Shown here piece by piece: positions 14,296-15,138 of a stretch of 15,138 bases of DNA. Numbering within the stretch: position 1 is the first letter of the stretch; each line of letters begins with the position of its first letter. Position numbers and translations under genes: made by a program. The notes beneath the pieces are model-generated. The model was given only the letters and a program-made list of their open reading frames with translations, made no database searches and had not been told where the DNA came from. This DNA is from an uncultured Bacteroidota bacterium. Its GTDB lineage: Bacteria > Bacteroidota > Bacteroidia > Chitinophagales > Chitinophagaceae. The stretch lies in NCBI GenBank assembly GCA_903933765.1, contig CAIZLI010000170.1, positions 1 to 15,138 on the forward strand, written 5' to 3'.

Positions 14296-15045
14296 TTAAG
14301 CTTCTTTACCAGCTAATTCACCTTCTACTAAGATTCTACCACAGTTTTCACAAACAATGATCTTTTTATGTAAACGGATCTCACTTTGACGTTGAGGAGG
14401 GATAGAGTTAAAACATCCACCACAAGCATCACGCTCTACAGTCACAACAGCTAAACCATTGCGGTATGAGTTTCTGATACGGTCATAGCTATACAATAAA
14501 CGCTCATCGATATGTGCTCTTGCTTCTTCGCTCTTTTTTCTTAAGTCTTTCTCTTCGATTTCTGTATCTGCGATGATTTTTTCTAATTCACCTTTTTTAT
14601 GTGTCAACACACCATCTTTAACAGCAATCGTCTTTTTCGCAGTATCCAAGACCTTGATCTTTTCAGCTAATTCTTCGTTTGCGTCACGGATATGCTTTTC
14701 GGCAAGTTTGATTTCCAAACCTTGCATTTCTAATTCTTTGTTGATGGCTTCGAACTCACGATTGTTCTTTACATTCTCGCTTTGCTTCTCATACTTAGCG
14801 ATCAATTCTTCGCTTTCCTTGATAGCAGCTTTCTTGCTTTCGATAAATTCAGTGATACCATTGATCTCTTCTTCGATTCTATTTTGTCTGTTCACCAATC
14901 CTTGCACTTCATCTTCCAAATCCTTCACTTCCATTGGTAATTCACCACGAAGAATTTCAATCTGGTCGATACTGCTGTCCACGGTTTGAAGCTTGTGAAG
15001 ATTCACTAATTTTTCTTCTACTGAAAAGTCTTTGACTGATGCCAT
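14296..15045 (-). CDS. Coiled-coil C4-type zinc-ribbon protein (DUF164/CT398-like)
   Basis: A 249-residue cytoplasmic protein made of a long charged coiled coil (about 10-190, rich in Glu and Lys) and a C-terminal zinc ribbon with C208-x2-C211 and C232-x2-C235 (CGGC and CENC), the layout of the DUF164 (zf-RING_7) family seen in Chlamydia CT398 and Helicobacter HP0958. Described members bind partners such as sigma-54 or RNA; which applies here is unknown. All four cysteines are present, so zinc binding is likely. The ATG at 15045 begins MASVKDFSVEEKL. In related genomes this gene usually follows a Nif3-like gene, which would lie beyond the right edge. It heads the - strand series with the TPR gene and recN, but the hairpin at 14241-14270 may reduce read-through. 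Confidence 0.88.
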   Translation of the reverse strand: MASVKDFSVEEKLVNLHKLQTVDSSIDQIEILRGELPMEVKDLEDEVQGLVNRQNRIEEEINGITEFIESKKAAIKESEELIAKYEKQSENVKNNREFEAINKELEMQGLEIKLAEKHIRDANEELAEKIKVLDTAKKTIAVKDGVLTHKKGELEKIIADTEIEEKDLRKKSEEARAHIDERLLYSYDRIRNSYRNGLAVVTVERDACGGCFNSIPPQRQSEIRLHKKIIVCENCGRILVEGELAGKEA

Positions 15046-15104
15046 ATGAATGTTTTATTTTAAGTAGCTTATTGGTTGCGTTTTCACCTCAGATTCGAGG
15101 ACGG

Positions 15105-15137
15105 CAAAGGTAAGGAATTTACGCTTTAAATAGTCAA
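15105..15137 (-). promoter_or_regulatory. Candidate Bacteroidota-type promoter for the zinc-ribbon gene
   Basis: On the - strand TTG (complement of 15135-15137) is followed after 22 bases by TACCTTTG (complement of 15105-15112), a perfect -7 box. It would give a leader of about 50 bases before the ATG at 15045. The window ends one base beyond, so the wider context is not visible. Confidence 0.55.
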
Positions 15138-15138
15138 C

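Noticed and set aside
14573..14989. Open frame of 138 codons on the + strand
   Set aside because: It is antisense to the coiled-coil zinc-ribbon gene; its Ser/Leu-rich product is the complement of Glu/Lys-rich codons.
1..15138. A new multi-gene defence, mobile or biosynthetic system
   Set aside because: Nearly every gene belongs to a recognisable housekeeping family. There are no integrases, transposases, nucleases, toxin-antitoxin pairs, direct-repeat arrays or sharp changes in base usage.

Overview
This window reads as an ordinary chromosomal segment of a Bacteroidota bacterium, most likely of the Chitinophagaceae (order Chitinophagales). The support is: FtsZ with a very long acidic tail and a VPAYVRRN-type C-terminal peptide, a DUF2795 mini-protein, a Bacteroidota-style divergent FabI, AT-rich DNA with little Shine-Dalgarno signal, and several promoters of the Bacteroidota sigma-ABfr type (TTTG or TTG, about 19-22 bases, then TAnnTTTG). 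The family-level placement is an inference from the sequence alone.

Layout: (1) 26-3492, + strand: ftsA and ftsZ, the end of a division and cell wall cluster, closed by an intrinsic terminator at 3525-3553. (2) 3568-4515, + strand: a TIGR01777/DUF1731 NAD-binding epimerase-like protein whose 3' end overlaps, tail to tail, the 3' end of a - strand fadN-like beta-oxidation gene (4480-6852). (3) 6853-7006: a divergent control region. It leads on the + strand to gatC and a MacB-type ABC ATPase, then to a PduO-type cobalamin adenosyltransferase (8045-8599). (4) lolD (- strand, 8611-9279) faces that gene and diverges from a DUF2795 gene (9399-9620). The 9280-9398 gap between them holds two good back-to-back promoters. 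(5) 9618-9723: two large palindromes in tandem, the second an unmistakable bidirectional terminator. (6) 9837-15045, - strand throughout; in transcription order a coiled-coil zinc-ribbon protein, a secreted TPR protein, recN, fabI and a SemiSWEET/PQ-loop transporter.

The genes cover division (FtsA anchors the FtsZ ring to the membrane), translation accuracy (GatC in Gln/Asn-tRNA amidation), lipid metabolism (FadN breaks down, FabI builds), lipoprotein export (LolD), DNA repair (RecN) and a cofactor step (B12 adenosylation). I see no tRNA, rRNA, CRISPR array, insertion sequence, prophage or defence cassette, and no strong case for a new multi-gene system. The points most worth a second look are the paired palindromes after DUF2795, an Asn-to-Ile change in the catalytic T7 loop of FtsZ, promoter boxes lying almost on top of start codons (possible leaderless mRNAs), an inverted repeat involving the fadN start codon, and a perfect hairpin inside the zinc-ribbon/TPR/recN group.
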